Shown here one piece after another: positions 11,934-24,059 of a DNA stretch of 64,000 bases. Under the pieces are notes generated by a model that had not been told where the DNA came from, made no database searches, and saw nothing but the letters and a program-made list of their open reading frames with translations. Origin of the DNA: Phaeosaccion multiseriatum (lineage: Eukaryota > Ochrophyta, other classes); contig OZ218951.1 of the NCBI GenBank assembly GCA_965112735.1, positions 4,402,001 through 4,466,000 on the forward strand. Reading direction: 5' to 3'. Each line of letters opens with the position of its first letter. Position 1 is the first letter of the stretch. The position numbers and the translations under genes are program-made.

Positions 11934-13484
11934 ATGCAGAGGGCACTTAGCAACGAGGTAAGGTCCCTTCATCCTCTTCTTTGTGCCGATCTTCTTAGCT
12001 ACACACTCACCCTCTCCCATTGATGTTGCTGCCCCTTGTGGCAGGCCGCTCGTCTTCATGAGGCCATCACAGGCGGTCAGAGCGTCGGGCAGGTACAAAA
12101 AGCCGTGAGGGCCCTCGTCGCTAAGAACGGGGGGAGGAGGACATGCTTGGACGAGCCTCTCGATGAGGAAGAACGTGTTCCTCTGCTCATAGCTTTGCGA
12201 AACAGGAGGAATGACATCACTGCTCTTTTGCTGCAAGAGGGGGCCTCGCCGAATGATACGGACCCTTCAAGTGGCTACACTGTGTTGATGTTTGCATGCT
12301 CTATTCCAGATGCTGCTGCTGTACATCAACTGCTCTCTGCGGGGGCTGACGTCGACAGAAGAACCAAGTCTGGAGATACGGCTCTCATGGAGGCTTCCCA
12401 CTGCGGGGCCACTGTGGTGGTGCAGCAGCTGCTATCGGCTGGTGCGGAGCCCAATCTGGCCACTATAACGCAGGGCCATACGGCGCTCATGAAGGCCTCG
12501 TTTCGAGGGCATGACAGGGTGGTCGAGAAGCTACTTTCAGGCGGCGCCGAGATCGACATGATAGGTTCGAGAGGCGATACGGATTTGTTTTTCGCATCCC
12601 AGGAAGGGCATCATGCCGTGGTGCAGCAGCTACTATCGGCAGGCGCTGATCCCAACCACGTGCATTACAGAAATGCATCAGTTGGCACCCCCTTGGGGAT
12701 AGCCGCAGAAAACGGACACCACAGGGTCACGCAGCTGCTTCTCGCCGCCGGGGCAGATGTGAATAAGGCAGCCAGCGACGGAATGTTTCCGCTCTTTCAG
12801 GCGAGCGAGTTTGGTGAAGGTACTGTAGTGGAGCAGCTCATTACAGCCGGCGCGGAAGTTGACACGCATAATGGTGAGAAGGGGAGAACTGCATTAATGG
12901 TAGCGTCTATGGGAGGGCACAGAAGCATTGTGCGGAAGCTGCTCAGGGCTGGTGCAGAGGTGAATGCGTTGAGTTGGGACGAATTTGGAACTGGAGCGAT
13001 ACACTTGGCATCTCAATGTGGTCATGCTCGTGTCGTGGAGGAGCTCATCTTAGGAGGTGCCGAAGTAGACATGCTGGACGGCCAGGGGGCTTCAGCTTTG
13101 TTGACGGCTAGTAGGAAGTGTCATGAGGCAGTGATCCGTGTGCTCCTGTCTGCGGGGGCTGATCCTGACAGTGAGAGCAATATCCACGGCGGTGGAATGC
13201 CCTTGCTTTTTGCAGCACTGAGCGGCCACAGCGGGCCGGCGCTGGAGCTGCTCTCAGGAGGAGCTTCACTGTCAAAGGCCCTGACAGTGGCCCGAGGACA
13301 ATTCGATGGAGGCCCCTTTGTTGAATTCCTCCTTGCCGTGGACAGACAGCACTTTGCGTCACAAAGCGCGTTGGACCTGATGCGGGGCACTGACCTTCTC
13401 TTTGGCAAGGAAGGGAGGCTGAAGGTATCGCAGAGAGAGGTTAGCCCTGAGGTGCTGCAGGAGGTGGCGGAGGAGATGGCATGA
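11934..13484 (+). CDS. Ankyrin-repeat protein, tandem copy 1
   Basis: Two exons: 11934-11957 (eight codons, MQRALSNE) and 12045-13484, joined in phase across an 87-bp intron, giving 487 aa. From about residue 50 to 430 it is a run of roughly 33-residue ankyrin repeats with consensus-like phrases such as GHHAVVQQLLSAGADPN. Ankyrin stacks bind other proteins; no catalytic domain is present. The final ~55 residues (LDLMRGTDLLF...SPEVLQEVAEEMA) are shared almost exactly with the two paralogues at 16995-18545 and 39224-40856 and define this local family. The copy at 16995 is nearly identical, including the tiny first exon, the intron and the 3' flank, so the pair arose by recent segmental duplication. 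Confidence 0.9.
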
Positions 13485-13748
13485 CATGTTGGCAATTTAT
13501 CATGTTGTGAAGGAACGCAGAGTGAGCTGGAGCTGTGTCACAACAAAGGGAGGAGCGGCAGGGAGCAGAGGGCGAGGTGGGACCACTTAGAAGGTTACGC
13601 ATCAGCCTCGGTCTCCATGCGAGTCCCATCCAAGAGCAAGCAGAGTACTCTCGCACCTCCGGCCCACCGGGGGGGGGGGGGAGATCAACAGGCAGAGGCG
13701 AAGGATGTGTGGGGGAGTCGGTGATACAGCAGCAGCCGGCAGGAGGAG

Positions 13749-13780
<32 letters not shown>

Positions 13781-14174
13781 TCACTTACGAGAGCAACAAC
13801 ACGAGGGATCGATCTCAGGCGTCGTTTTCCAGTCAAAGGTATCTTGAAGAATGATTAATGGATGATGGATGGATGGATGGATGAGACAAGAGGGAGAAGC
13901 AGAAGCATACGATACGACCACATCAGGTGTCTGAGATGTGCGGACATCATCACTATTCGGCCCCTGACTAGGTTCCAGGTTCTGGTTTTGGGGGAAAGCC
14001 ATGTAATAAGGCAATGATGAGGGCCAAGCTCTGCCAAGCCTCGTCAGCGGGCCAGGTTCCAGGTTCTGATCTACCTGAACCTTGTGAGGGGCCGAGGGGG
14101 GGGGGAGGGGGGAGTTTATTGACTGAAACTGAGAGTGAGATACAGTTGTATCAGTTGGAAATTGAAAGTGTGAA

Positions 14175-14206
<32 letters not shown>

Positions 14207-14608
14207 CAGGTATCGCTGTGTCTCCGGGGCCCTCGAGGGGCTGGTATTGTATATAAGGGCTGGTTATTTTATATTTAAAAAATTATTGACTTAAATAGGA
14301 ATCACTGAAACTGGAACTGTTCCAAAGGGGGAAGGGTGGGGTGGGAGGGGCACTTCCACAATCGCTGCTCTGCCCCAGCTTCCAAAGCTCGTAACTTTTG
14401 GCCAGAAAGGTGTACGAAGGTGTGTGATAGGTCAGAATCTGCGCAAGGATGCCCTCTACAAGAAGAGCTGTCGTCCGGTTCGCAGCACTGCCGAGAAACG
14501 AAGGGCGAGGGAGAAAAGGGGGGTTGGGAGAAATATTGAAAACACTAAAAGTAATATTTATGTCAATTAAAAGCACTAAAAGTAAAATTTCTGTAAGATT
14601 TATGTCAA
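13485..14608. other. Spacer after ankyrin copy 1 with repeats
   Basis: The first ~460 bp (to about 13946) match the 3' flank of ankyrin copy 2, including a one-mismatch dispersed motif (TCGGTGATACAGC, 13718-13730), a GGA-repeat stretch and a GATG repeat at 13860-13885. Then follow a foldback element (13956-14096), a GT run near 14178-14207 and an AT-richer segment with the partial direct repeat CACTAAAAGTAA (14545 and 14575). No gene is supported. Confidence 0.6.
13956..14096. mobile_element. Small foldback/MITE-like element, copy A
   Basis: A segment of about 141 bp whose ends are imperfect inverted repeats (TTCGGCCCCTGA at 13956-13967, TGAGGGGCCGAG at 14085-14096; 10 of 12 pair). It contains two copies of AGGTTCCAGGTTCTG and a 35-bp block (13990-14024) that recurs perfectly but inverted at 49909-49943. 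It has no coding capacity and sits just past the point where the two ankyrin duplicates stop matching. Confidence 0.5.
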
Positions 14609-16670
14609 TTATATCATGACAGCAGTGTCTGGAGCGGCCGGGGGCGGGCTAGAGAGGACAGCAGGGGTGGTGGGAGGTGTTGGGGGTGCCGAAGGCTCTA
14701 CAATGGGCGTCACAGGCTGCTCCGCGGGTGCTTCGCGGGACGCAAGGCGCGCCAACAGGAGCTGCACCAGCCCCTGCTTGAGGGTCCCTTTCGAGTACGT
14801 AATCCCTTCCCGTGCGCAGCAAGACTCCAACGTAGGCCGGTTCATCGCGACTACACTGGCCCGAGTGAGAAGCGGGCCCTTGTCTCCCACTATAGACTGG
14901 TACAGGTGCACAAGCTTTGGCTCCCCCCCAAACAGGTCGCCTTGCCCATTCTTCGCGGCGAAGCAGTGCTTGTACTCGCCCTTGCTGCAGGGGGTGCAGC
15001 TACAGCTCATCGTGCGAACATGAAGTGGGTACGCAACATCATAGTCCTGGCCTTGATGGAACGCTCCAATCGTGGCCTCCGAAACGAAGCCACCCTTCTC
15101 CACATCGCCCTCGTAGTGGTATATACTCTGGGTGCCCTGGATGCCCTTGATGTTCACGTCCTCCCGCTGAATGCTGCCGGCGGCAATAAACCTCACACGG
15201 GTCATCCGGGCTGTGAAAGGTGTCCAGCCCTTTCCAAAGTAGTCTTCGTCCGACATTGGCTGGGCGGTGGTGTCAAACATCTCAGTCACGAAGGCGGCAA
15301 AGTCCTTCGCCGAGTTCATCACCCTCTCCCCCATGTCCGTCCTCCTCGATGCCATGGCCTTGATGGTACCCCCAAGCCCATCGTGGGGCCCCTTACCATG
15401 CGAGGTGGTGTGGAACATGTGCGTCATCTTCACCCCCCACAACTTGAGACAGGAGGCAACGAAGGCGAAGTTCTTTGCGCCCTTGTACTGCTTGGCGCAC
15501 CCGTCAGTGACGTTGATCCACTCCTTCAGCTTGAGGCCGTGCTTTTCGAAGTATCCCTTGTACTCCTGATGCATGAGGCTGCAGCAGTGCTCATGGAAGG
15601 CTTGGTCTTGAAGGGAGTCGTCGGAGATGAAAATCTGAGCGTGCACGTCATGGACGGGCTTCTCCCCCCCCCACATCCTGGGGTTGCAGTGCACGTAGCA
15701 AATCATGAGCGTCGCGGACGGACATGTGCCGCAGGTCACAGAGAACGCGCCTGATGAAAGGGAGAGCAGGAGAGAAACACACGAATACAATAGGAAGGAA
15801 AAGGAGGGAGCAGGGGGGGGGAGAGGAGGGAGGAAGGGTGGGGGGAGGACGGGAGGGGAGAGAAGTGGGCGCCCCTCTTGCTCTGACGTACCGCGGAGCT
15901 TATGCTTCTCCGAAAAGTCGGCCGAGCCTGCCGGGCCTGCTCGTTGCAACGCCACCTCCGAGTGCCCGTCAGCCGAAGGATAGTGTGCAGGGCCTTGACG
16001 ACTGCCCCTCTTGCTGCTTCGACCGAGGCGGGGGCGCAAAGCCAATACGTCTTGCCAGAGATCCGTCGTTCTTCGAAAGCGCCTTCTCCACATCGGCCTC
16101 CTTCACACGAGCCACGCGACCGTCCACTGCTGGAAGCTCAACCTCATCTTCCTCCTTCCCCCAATCGCCATCTCGGAGCTTCCTCTTCTTCGCTGGGGGC
16201 TCTGATACACCCTTGGGAATGAAATACTTGGACCCCTTCACCAACGAAGCCCACCGATGCTGTATCTCGCTCCTCTTTGCCGGCGGCGTCTTGATGTTGG
16301 CCTGTTCCATTCGTCCCACAAAAAGTTTATCCTCCGTCTCCTGGACGTGCTCCTTAGAGCACATGCTGCGATAGTGCTTCTGCTCCTTCCTGGCTCCACT
16401 GGGTGCGACAGTCAGTGTCACGCTTGTCTTCTTGCCGCAGGGCGTTTCTGCATGCTTGAAAGTACATCGATCCAGGTACCGGAAGTGGTGTGGACGCTCC
16501 GGAGTGGCCATTTCAATTTTCGCTTGGAGGGCGTTTTTACAGCTGAAGATGATCAGTAGGAGAAAGGCCACAGAGAGCATTCTTAAAGCCCTAAGCACGC
16601 TGCATCCAGTGATGTGCTTGCAGTGCGCTATCGACGCTGTCCTCCCTGTTTTCTCATCCAGATTTCCCAC
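14609..16670 (-). pseudogene. Transposase-like protein with a TDGCxxQYKG...SHGKGPxDGxGG motif, possibly frameshifted
   Basis: The clearest part is 14609-15750, with WINVTDGCAKQYKGAKNFAF followed ~30 residues later by HTTSHGKGPHDGLGGTIKAM, then a C-terminal Cys/His cluster (CSCTPCSKGEYKHC). I associate this motif pair with uncharacterised transposon-encoded, DDE-like proteins of animals; that is recall, not a search. A GT-AG intron (15891-15751, length a multiple of three) joins it to an upstream segment. Further upstream a second open frame (16670-15969) encodes a Cys/Lys-rich N-terminal region (LDRCTFKHAETPCGKKT, then KSEIQ-like basic stretches) in another frame. The shift at about 15970-16090 is either an unrecognised intron or a frameshift. 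It lies between the two ankyrin duplicates. No terminal inverted repeats were found. Confidence 0.5.
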
Positions 16671-16994
16671 TTCCCCGCCATGGATTTGAATTTGCAGATC
16701 ATGACCGTGACCGGCATACCCCTAAACATAGGGGTAGCCGCGAGCTTGTACCGTAAATCGCATCGAAACTGGTGTAGATCCGAAAATCGATGCGATTGTG
16801 GAAGTGCCCGGAGGAGAGAACATACACCAATTGGCTGTAGCGCGTCGACAGCTGTAATCTCAGTGAAGGGAGAAGGGAGGTTTAATTAAAATAAGAATCA
16901 AAGTGGTGTGTGTGTGTGTGTAGGGAGGGTGGCTGCGTTCTGCGTTCTGTGATTTTCCTCCTTTCTTCCTCTCTTCTCGACTCTTCTCGATACC
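16671..16994. other. Spacer upstream of ankyrin copy 2
   Basis: Contains a hairpin (AATCGCATCGA at 16756-16766 with TCGATGCGATT at 16787-16797). From about 16820 the sequence resembles the region just upstream of ankyrin copy 1 (11840), including the shared CGCGTCGACAGCTGTAATCT. This marks the left edge of the duplicated unit. Confidence 0.6.
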
Positions 16995-18545
16995 ATGCAG
17001 AGGGCATTTAGCAACGAGGTAAGGTCCCTTCATCCTCCTCTCTGTGTTGATCTTCTTAGCTACACACTCACCCTCTCCCATTGATGTTGCTGCCCCTTGT
17101 GGCAGGCCGCTCGTCTTCATGAGGCCATCACAGGCGGTCAGAGCGTCGGACAGGTACAAAAGGCCGTGAGGGCCCTCGTCGCTAAGAACGGGGGGAGGAG
17201 GGCATGCTTGGACGAGCCTCTCGATGAGGAAGAACGTGTTCCTCTGCTCATAGCTTTGCGAAACAGGAGGAATGACATCACTGCTCTTTTGCTGCAAGAG
17301 GGGGCCTCGCCGAATGATACGGACCCTTCAAGTGGCTACACTGTGTTGATGTTTGCATGCTCTATTCCAGATGCTGCTGCTGTACATCAACTGCTCTCTG
17401 CGGGGGCTGACGTCGACAGAAGAACCAAGTCTGGACATACGGCTCTCATGGAGGCTTCCCACTGCGGGGCCACTGTGGTGGTGCAGCAGCTGCTATCGGC
17501 TGGTGCGGAGCCCAATCGGGCCACTATAAAGGAGGGCCACACGGCGCTCACGAAGGCCTCGTTTCGAGGGCATGACAGGGTAGTCCAGAAGCTACTTTCA
17601 GCCGGCGCCGAGATCGACATGATAGGTTCGAGAGGCGATACGGATTTGTTTTTCGCATCCCAGGAAGGGCATCATGCCGTGGTGCAGCAGCTACTATCGG
17701 CAGGCGCTGATCCCAACCACGTGCATTACAGAAATGCATCAGTTGGCACCCCCTTGGTGATAGCCGCAGAAAACGGACACCACAGGGTCACGCAGTTGCT
17801 GCTCACCGCCGGGGCAAATGTGAATGAGGCAGTCAGCGACGTATGGTATCCGCTCTGTGCTGCAAGCCATTATGGACGTGGCATTGTGGTGGATCAGCTC
17901 ATCGCAGCCGGCGCTGAACTCGAAGCGCGTATAGGTGGGGGGCGGAGAACTGCATTAATGGTAGCGTCTATGGAAGGGCACAGAAGCATTGTGCGGAAGC
18001 TGCTCAGGGCTGGTGCAGAGGTGAATGCGTTGAGTCGGGACGAATTTGGAGCTGCAGCGATACACTTGGCATCTCAATGTGGTCATGCTCGTGTCGTGGA
18101 GGAGCTCATCTTAGGAGGTGCCGAAGTAGACATGCTGGACGGCCAGGGGGCTTCAGCTTTGTTGACGGCTAGTAGGAAGTGTCATGAGGCAGTGATCCGT
18201 GTGCTCCTGTCTGCGGGGGCTGATCCTGACCTTGAGAGCAGTATCCACGGCCGTGGAATGCCCCTGATTTTTGCAGCATTGAACGGCCACAGCCGGGCGG
18301 CGCTGGAGCTGCTCTCAGGAGGAGCTTCACTGGCAAAGGCCCTGACAGTGGCCCGAGGACAATTCGATGGAGGCCCCTTTGTTGAATTCCTCCTTGCCGC
18401 GGACAGACAGCACTTTGCGTCACAAAGCGCGTTGGACCTGATGCGGGGCACTGACCTTCTCTTTAGCAAGGAAGGGAGGCTGAAGGTATCGCAGAGAGAG
18501 GTTAGCCCTGAGGTGCTGCAGGAGGTGGCGGAGGAGATGGCATGA
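16995..18545 (+). CDS. Ankyrin-repeat protein, tandem copy 2
   Basis: Exons 16995-17018 and 17106-18545 join in phase (87-bp intron), giving 487 aa. Exon lengths and intron length equal those of the copy at 11934-13484. Most residues are identical. The main differences cluster in one or two central repeats (about 17810-17945, where copy 2 reads TAGANVNEAVSDVWYPL), which suggests localised divergence or gene conversion. The shared C-terminal block LDLMRGTDLLF...EVLQEVAEEMA is present. The role is inferred to be protein binding through the ankyrin stack, partner unknown. Confidence 0.9.
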
Positions 18546-19440
18546 CAAGTTGACCATTTATCACGTTGTGAAGGAACGCAGAGTGAGCTGGAGCTGTGTC
18601 ACAACAAAGGGAGGAGCGGCAGGGAGGAGAGGGCGAGGTGGGACCACTTAGAAGGTTACGCATCAGCCTCGGTCTCCGTGCGAGTCCCATCCAAGAGCAA
18701 GCAGAGTACTCTCGCACCTCCGGCCCATCGGGGGGGGGGGGGAGATCAAGAGGCAGAGGCGAAGGATGTGTGGGGGGGAGGCGGTGATACAGCAGCAGCC
18801 GGGGGGAGGAGGAGGAGGAGGAGGAGGAGGAGGAGGAAGAGGATCACTTACGAGAGCAACAACACGAGGGATCGATGTCAGGCGTTGTTTTTCGTTCAAT
18901 GTTTTATTTTTTTTCATTTCGGAAAGTACTCATTACTTACAAAGATTATTTGTCACATGATACATGGATGATGGATGGATGGATGGATGGATGAGACAAG
19001 AGGGAGAAGCAGAAGCATACGACAAGACCATGTCGTGTGTCTGAGATGTACGGACGTCGTAATCATCAGCATCAGCATCATCATCATCGTCGTCATCATC
19101 ATCCTCATCATCCTCGTGATTGCTCTCCAGGGCTTCAGAACGAAGCCGCAAAGCAAAGGGGCGATAAATCACATTTGCCCAATGCAAGGGGAAGGAAGGG
19201 AAGACAGGAAACGAAAGGAAAGGAAGGGCTCTGAACGAGCATGAAAAGGCTCAACAATACAACGCAACGCAAACCCCGGTGGGTGGGTGTGTGTCGGTGT
19301 GTGCGCCCAAAGGCTAAGCATGCCCAAAACGATAGGCATCGCCCCTTTCACTCACTCCCTCACTCCCTCCCTCCCTCCCCTCTCCCCCTCTCCCCCCCCC
19401 TCCCTCCCTCCGCTCTGCACGGTCACGGACTGGGGAAGAG
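18546..19440. other. Spacer between ankyrin copy 2 and the golgin gene
   Basis: About 500 bp repeat the 3' flank of ankyrin copy 1, including a two-mismatch dispersed motif (18781-18793), GGA repeats (18806-18840) and GATG repeats (18965-18990). Homology ends near 19057. An ATC/TCA trinucleotide run follows (19063-19110). The CCCT-rich stretch at 19350-19410 has no supported gene. Confidence 0.6.
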
Positions 19441-21872
19441 CTACCCTAACTCGCTCGGCAGTTGGTTCTCTCCTTCCCCTCCCCCGCCGTCGCCAACCCC
19501 GCCTGTCTTGGCATTCTGCATCCCTCCCCCTAATCCTCCTCCACCCCCGAGAAAGTCGGCATGGGTGCCTCCTCCTAAACCAAAGTCGGCGTGCGCGTCC
19601 TCAAAGGTGTGGGAGTGGACGACAAGTACGGTGAAGACCCACAGGTGAAGTAGGGTCAAGTAGCAGAGGAAGGCCAGGCGAGCTGCAGGGATGTTTTTCA
19701 TGTAAAAGCCGGCTTGAAGCATTAAGCGGTCGAGAGAATCAAGAGCACGTGCAACCTTTTCATTGATTTCATCAATAACGGGGGTTTGTAAAGGAGGGAG
19801 GGAGGGAGGGAGGGAAGGAGGGGAGGGGGGGGAACAGTGAGTACGTTGACTGTAAGGAGTCAAGCTAAGCATACCCGCCGGACGCCCCCGTCCTCTGATT
19901 CAGGCAGGCGGAACGGAACACCACATCTATTGTCACCTGCCACAGCTGTGCCCTACCCATATACCTTCTGTCTCGGTACTTCTCACGTACTTCTTCCTTT
20001 ACGTACCTTCTTATGTTTGGCAACTCCTGCCAGGCTTGAGATGGTTCTCCGATGACGCCCCCCTCCCCCCGGCACCCCGCGATACCTCATCCCTCCCCCC
20101 CTCCCTCCCCCTCCTCCTCCTCCTCCTCCTCCTCCTCCTCCTCCTCCTCCTCCTCCTCCCTCGATATCGTCAGCGTCGATGCCCAGCCCGAGGCCGATGG
20201 ATCGGTACTGAGCAGCCTGGAGCTCCGCCCGCTTCGCTTGCTCCGTTGCGTCCCTTTTTGTTTTGTTTGTTTGGAGGACAATGGGCGGTGGCCGTGTAAG
20301 GTGAGGTGGGGGACAGAGACAACAACAAAGCAACGAAGACAGTTGGCATAGGGGCAGGGTCAGAAGAGCGAAGCAGGGGGTGAGAAAGGCGACGAGAGCG
20401 CCGAGAGGAAAGCTGATGCACGACACGAGTTCAGTGGAGGTGGTGGAGTGAAGATGAGAGCGGGGCGCCGGAGTCTTCCCCCTCCTCCCCCCGTGGGCAG
20501 TAACACATGTCATCACTCACTTCATTGCCATTCCCATACCCACGCACCCACTCCACGCACCCACCCACACACTGCACGCACGCACCCACACACGCACCCA
20601 CACACGCACCCACCCACCCACGCACACATCCACGCACACATCCACGCACGCACGCATCCAGACGCACCTGAGCTTTGAGTAGAGCGTGAGTCTCTCGCTC
20701 TTGACCTCATCGAGCTCGGCCTGTTTCCGTAGCGCCTGTTTCCCGACGGCGGCAACCCGCTTCTCGAACTCCGCGGCCATCTCCGGCGGTGGCAGCGTGT
20801 CCTGCAGTTGACGCTCCAGGCTTTGGACGCGGCGTTCGGCGTCCCGACACCGAGTACTCGCCTCCTGCGCCGTTCGTTGGAGCATCTCCCTGTCGCTGAC
20901 GGCGGTGCTGTGCGTGACTTTGAGCTCTGAGCGAAGGGACTTGACTTCCCCTGCCAAGCACTTGCCGCTTTGGGTCTCCTCCTCGAGGCGAGCGTGGAGG
21001 GCATGCATCTCGTCCTGCAGACGTGTAACCGTCGCTGCAACCGCCGTCGGAACCCCCCCCCCCCCCGCCCCTCCTCCTTCTCCCTTGACCCCCCCCCTGG
21101 ACGGAGATGATGCGGGCGACAAGAGAGACTGAGAAGCAGCCCCGGACTGGCGCTTCTCCCCAGCCCCCCCTGCCTTCATCTCCTGTGCCTCTCTCTGTTG
21201 CTTGACGAGGGCCTCCGTTAGCTCGGCGTTGGCATTCTCCAGCGCTGCTTGTCTGCCGTGCGCCTGTCCTCCAGTTGTCAGTTTCAGGCGTCCGTTTCAG
21301 TGGGCAGTTTCAGGTTAGTGCCTACTCGATCAATGAGTTGTATATCGATCACATCGATACATATACCGAGAGGCTCTCTCCCTCCCTCTCACCTGCCTCA
21401 TCCACTCCCCATGCTGCCCCTGCACCTCCTCCAACTCGGCCTCCTTGCTCGCCAGCACCTGCACACAGATTCATGGTTTCAGGTTCAGATGCAGTTCACA
21501 TACTCAGCTCATCTCGATCAATGTATGGATCATGTCGACATGGCTACATGTACATGGATGCATCGACAACATACCTACACACATGCGCTCAACCTAATAC
21601 ACTAAAACCTCAACTCACCCGCCTCAGCTCCACCGCGGTGGTGCTCTCCTTCGCTCTCGAGCCTCGCAGGGCCTCTCTCGCCTCTGAGAGCTCTGCCTCC
21701 AGACCCTCCTTCGCGCTCTCCGCTTCAGCAAGAAGACGAGTGGCCTCAACGGCCTGGGCTTTGCTGTCTTCCAGCGCAGCTGCCAGGCCGATGGCGGCTT
21801 CCTCCTGTTGGGTTGTTTTCAGAGAGAGGGAGAGGGTGAGAGAGAGGGCGAGAGAGAACGGCATTGAGAGAG

Positions 21873-21910
<38 letters not shown>

Positions 21911-23664
21911 AGAGAGGGAGCAAAGTGTATCCCACACTGTTCTACTTCGTACTCTTTCTTCTCAACTCTCGTTCTTCGCACTCCTCCTTTGTGCTCCTTC
22001 GCACTCGTACCTTGGACGCCAACGTAACCGCCAGTGCCTGCTCGTCGCCCTTGAGAGATTCTCTAAGCCTGTCCAGCTCGTCAAGCAGCTCCCCCTCCCT
22101 CTCCTCTGCGCGCTGCTCCTCTCTGCGTAGCTTTTGAGCACTCTCCCTGAGCTCCATCTCGAGATCTCGCACCTTCTCCTCTATGCCTTCAAGGTCTTCG
22201 TACAGCTCCGCTCGCTCCTTGCGCAGGCCACTCAGCTCGGCGGAAGCAGAAGCAGACAAGTACTGCGCATCTCCTCCTCCTCCTCCTCCTCCTCCTCCTC
22301 CTCCTCCTCCTCCTCCTCCTCCTCCTCCTCCTCCTCGACCTGGACTACTACCCGCAGGCGAAACGCCACTGCTGACTTCCCGCCGCCCTCCTCGCGGACC
22401 GGAAGGGGATGGTGGCACCCCCCCTCCCCCTCCCCCCCTGCCCTCTCTCCCTTCCTCTCCCCCAGCTGCTCCACTTGCTGCTCCTCCCACTGGCGCTTGT
22501 GGTGGTCGCGCCTCCCCCGCCCGTCCTGAAGCAGAGTGAGCAGCAGTCACAGCAGCGTCTCCTTTGAGCGGCGTGCTCGGATTTGGGCGTGCTATCCCCC
22601 CTCTAAGCATCTCCACTCCGAACGCGGCGGGCGAATCCAGAGGCGAAGGGACGACGCCACCATCCCTCGTCCACTCTCCTCCTCCTCCTCCTCCTCCTCC
22701 TCCTCCTCCTCCTCTTCCTCCTCCTCCTTCATTGTCTTCTTGTTCTTCTTCTCCTCCTCTTCCTCCTCCTCCGGCTCTTCTTCGCGGGGGCAAAATTGGC
22801 GAGACACCCCCGCCGATCCCTACTAAGGCATCCCCTCCCGCTACCCCATGCGGTGCTCCTGGCCTCTCCTCGCTTCTCCCCCCCGTCGCTGGGCTCTCTC
22901 CATCACCCTCGTGAGCCCCCCTCCCCTCCTCGTCCTCCCCCTGTCCTCCCCGTGTCTCTCCCTCCACGTCATCGGCAAGCACCCAGCCTGATCCTGACAG
23001 GGGAGGCGACGCCACATCATTTCCACTCTGGGATCCTACTCTTTGGGGTGTGCTCGGTGCCCCTCTCCCTGCGGCTTCTGCTGACACGTACGGTTCCGCT
23101 ATCGACTCTGCCCTTACGGCATGTACCATTCCTGGCTCTCTTTCGCTGAAGGGCTCGCCTCCACCTCCTTCATCGCTGCGATTTGCACCTCCTTCATCAC
23201 TGCGATTTGAGTCTCTCCCTCCCCATCCCCCCCTTCCTACCTCTCCTCCTTCCTGCTCCCCCTCGTGGTAAACTTCCCCTCCGTGAAAGCCCTCTGGCTG
23301 AGGCTGTCTGGAGCTGTTGCCCTCCCTGTCCCTACGGCGACTCCTCCTCCTCTCCGCTGCATCGAAAGTAGCTTGTTCTGAGCACGGCGGAGCGACAGGG
23401 CCGGAGCAGCAGCAGCACAATGAACGCCTCCAACGTCAGGCTGGGCAAAAAGGGGTCCTTCGCCGAATCCCTGTTCTCACTCAACTCTCTCTCTCGTCAA
23501 GCCTTAAGGGCCGTCTCTTCCAACAGCAGAAAGAGAAGCAGGAGAAGCGTATTACTGTCCCTCCTCTCTATCCTCGATCACCCACCTGTGTCGATAAGGT
23601 TCTCTTTTGCAAGCCCATCAACTGAATCGAGAAGAGATGAGGCTCTCTTAAGCCAGCTCGCCAT
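19441..23664 (-). CDS. Golgin-84-like Golgi membrane tether
   Basis: Seven exons join in phase: 23664-23586, 23377-22011, 21804-21619, 21458-21393, 21263-20668, 20253-20007 and 19755-19441, giving 951 aa. The N-terminus MASWLKRASSLLDSVDGLA matches the short conserved head of golgin-84 proteins (plant golgin candidates begin MASWLK). Residues ~30-350 are disordered with a poly-Gly run (22267-22335). Residues ~355-790 are coiled coil rich in Glu, Leu, Arg and Lys. A single hydrophobic anchor (ARLAFLCYLTLLHLWVFTVLV) lies near residues 867-890, followed by HSHTFED. The coil-plus-tail-anchor layout is that of golgin-84/CASP proteins, which tether vesicles at the Golgi. Unusually, ~60 Gly-rich residues follow the anchor, on what would be the lumenal side. 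A Gly run also interrupts exon 6. Confidence 0.85.
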
Positions 23665-24059
23665 TAGGAAGCCTGCTCCAAACGCACTACTGCAGCTTCT
23701 CGAAGCCCCTCCTCCGAGTCTGCTTCTGCTTCTGCGAGGTGCTGTGTGTTTTGATCTTTCCTCTTCCTCCGGGCGGGGCCACTTCCTCCCTGACTTATGG
23801 TCGTAACCCTACTTTTTTTTCTCGCGGTGGCATTCTTCCCACAGAGAGAGAGATTGGAGATTCGGAGAAAGGCAGCATGGTTCGAGAAGAACGAGGTCAG
23901 CGAGACTCACCCTCTTTCTCTGCCAATGCAAGTAAGCGCTTCTTGGTGTCTCTAGAGTCGTGTTAAACCGCTGCGGTGGGCTCCCACCATCAAACGCAAA
24001 ATAAAGAGAGCAAAGGGGCGACAACAGGGACGGCTGGCGGGTACACGCTGGTTGCCAAG
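23665..24059. promoter_or_regulatory. Divergent promoter region, golgin / RCC1 genes
   Basis: 395 bp between the start codons of two divergent genes. It contains a short T-run at 23813-23820. No TATA box is evident. Both promoters must lie here or extend into 5' exons. Confidence 0.4.

Noticed and set aside
14906-15754. 282-residue plus-strand frame opposite the transposase-like gene
   Set aside because: The recognisable motif pair and in-phase intron lie on the minus strand. This frame is its shadow.
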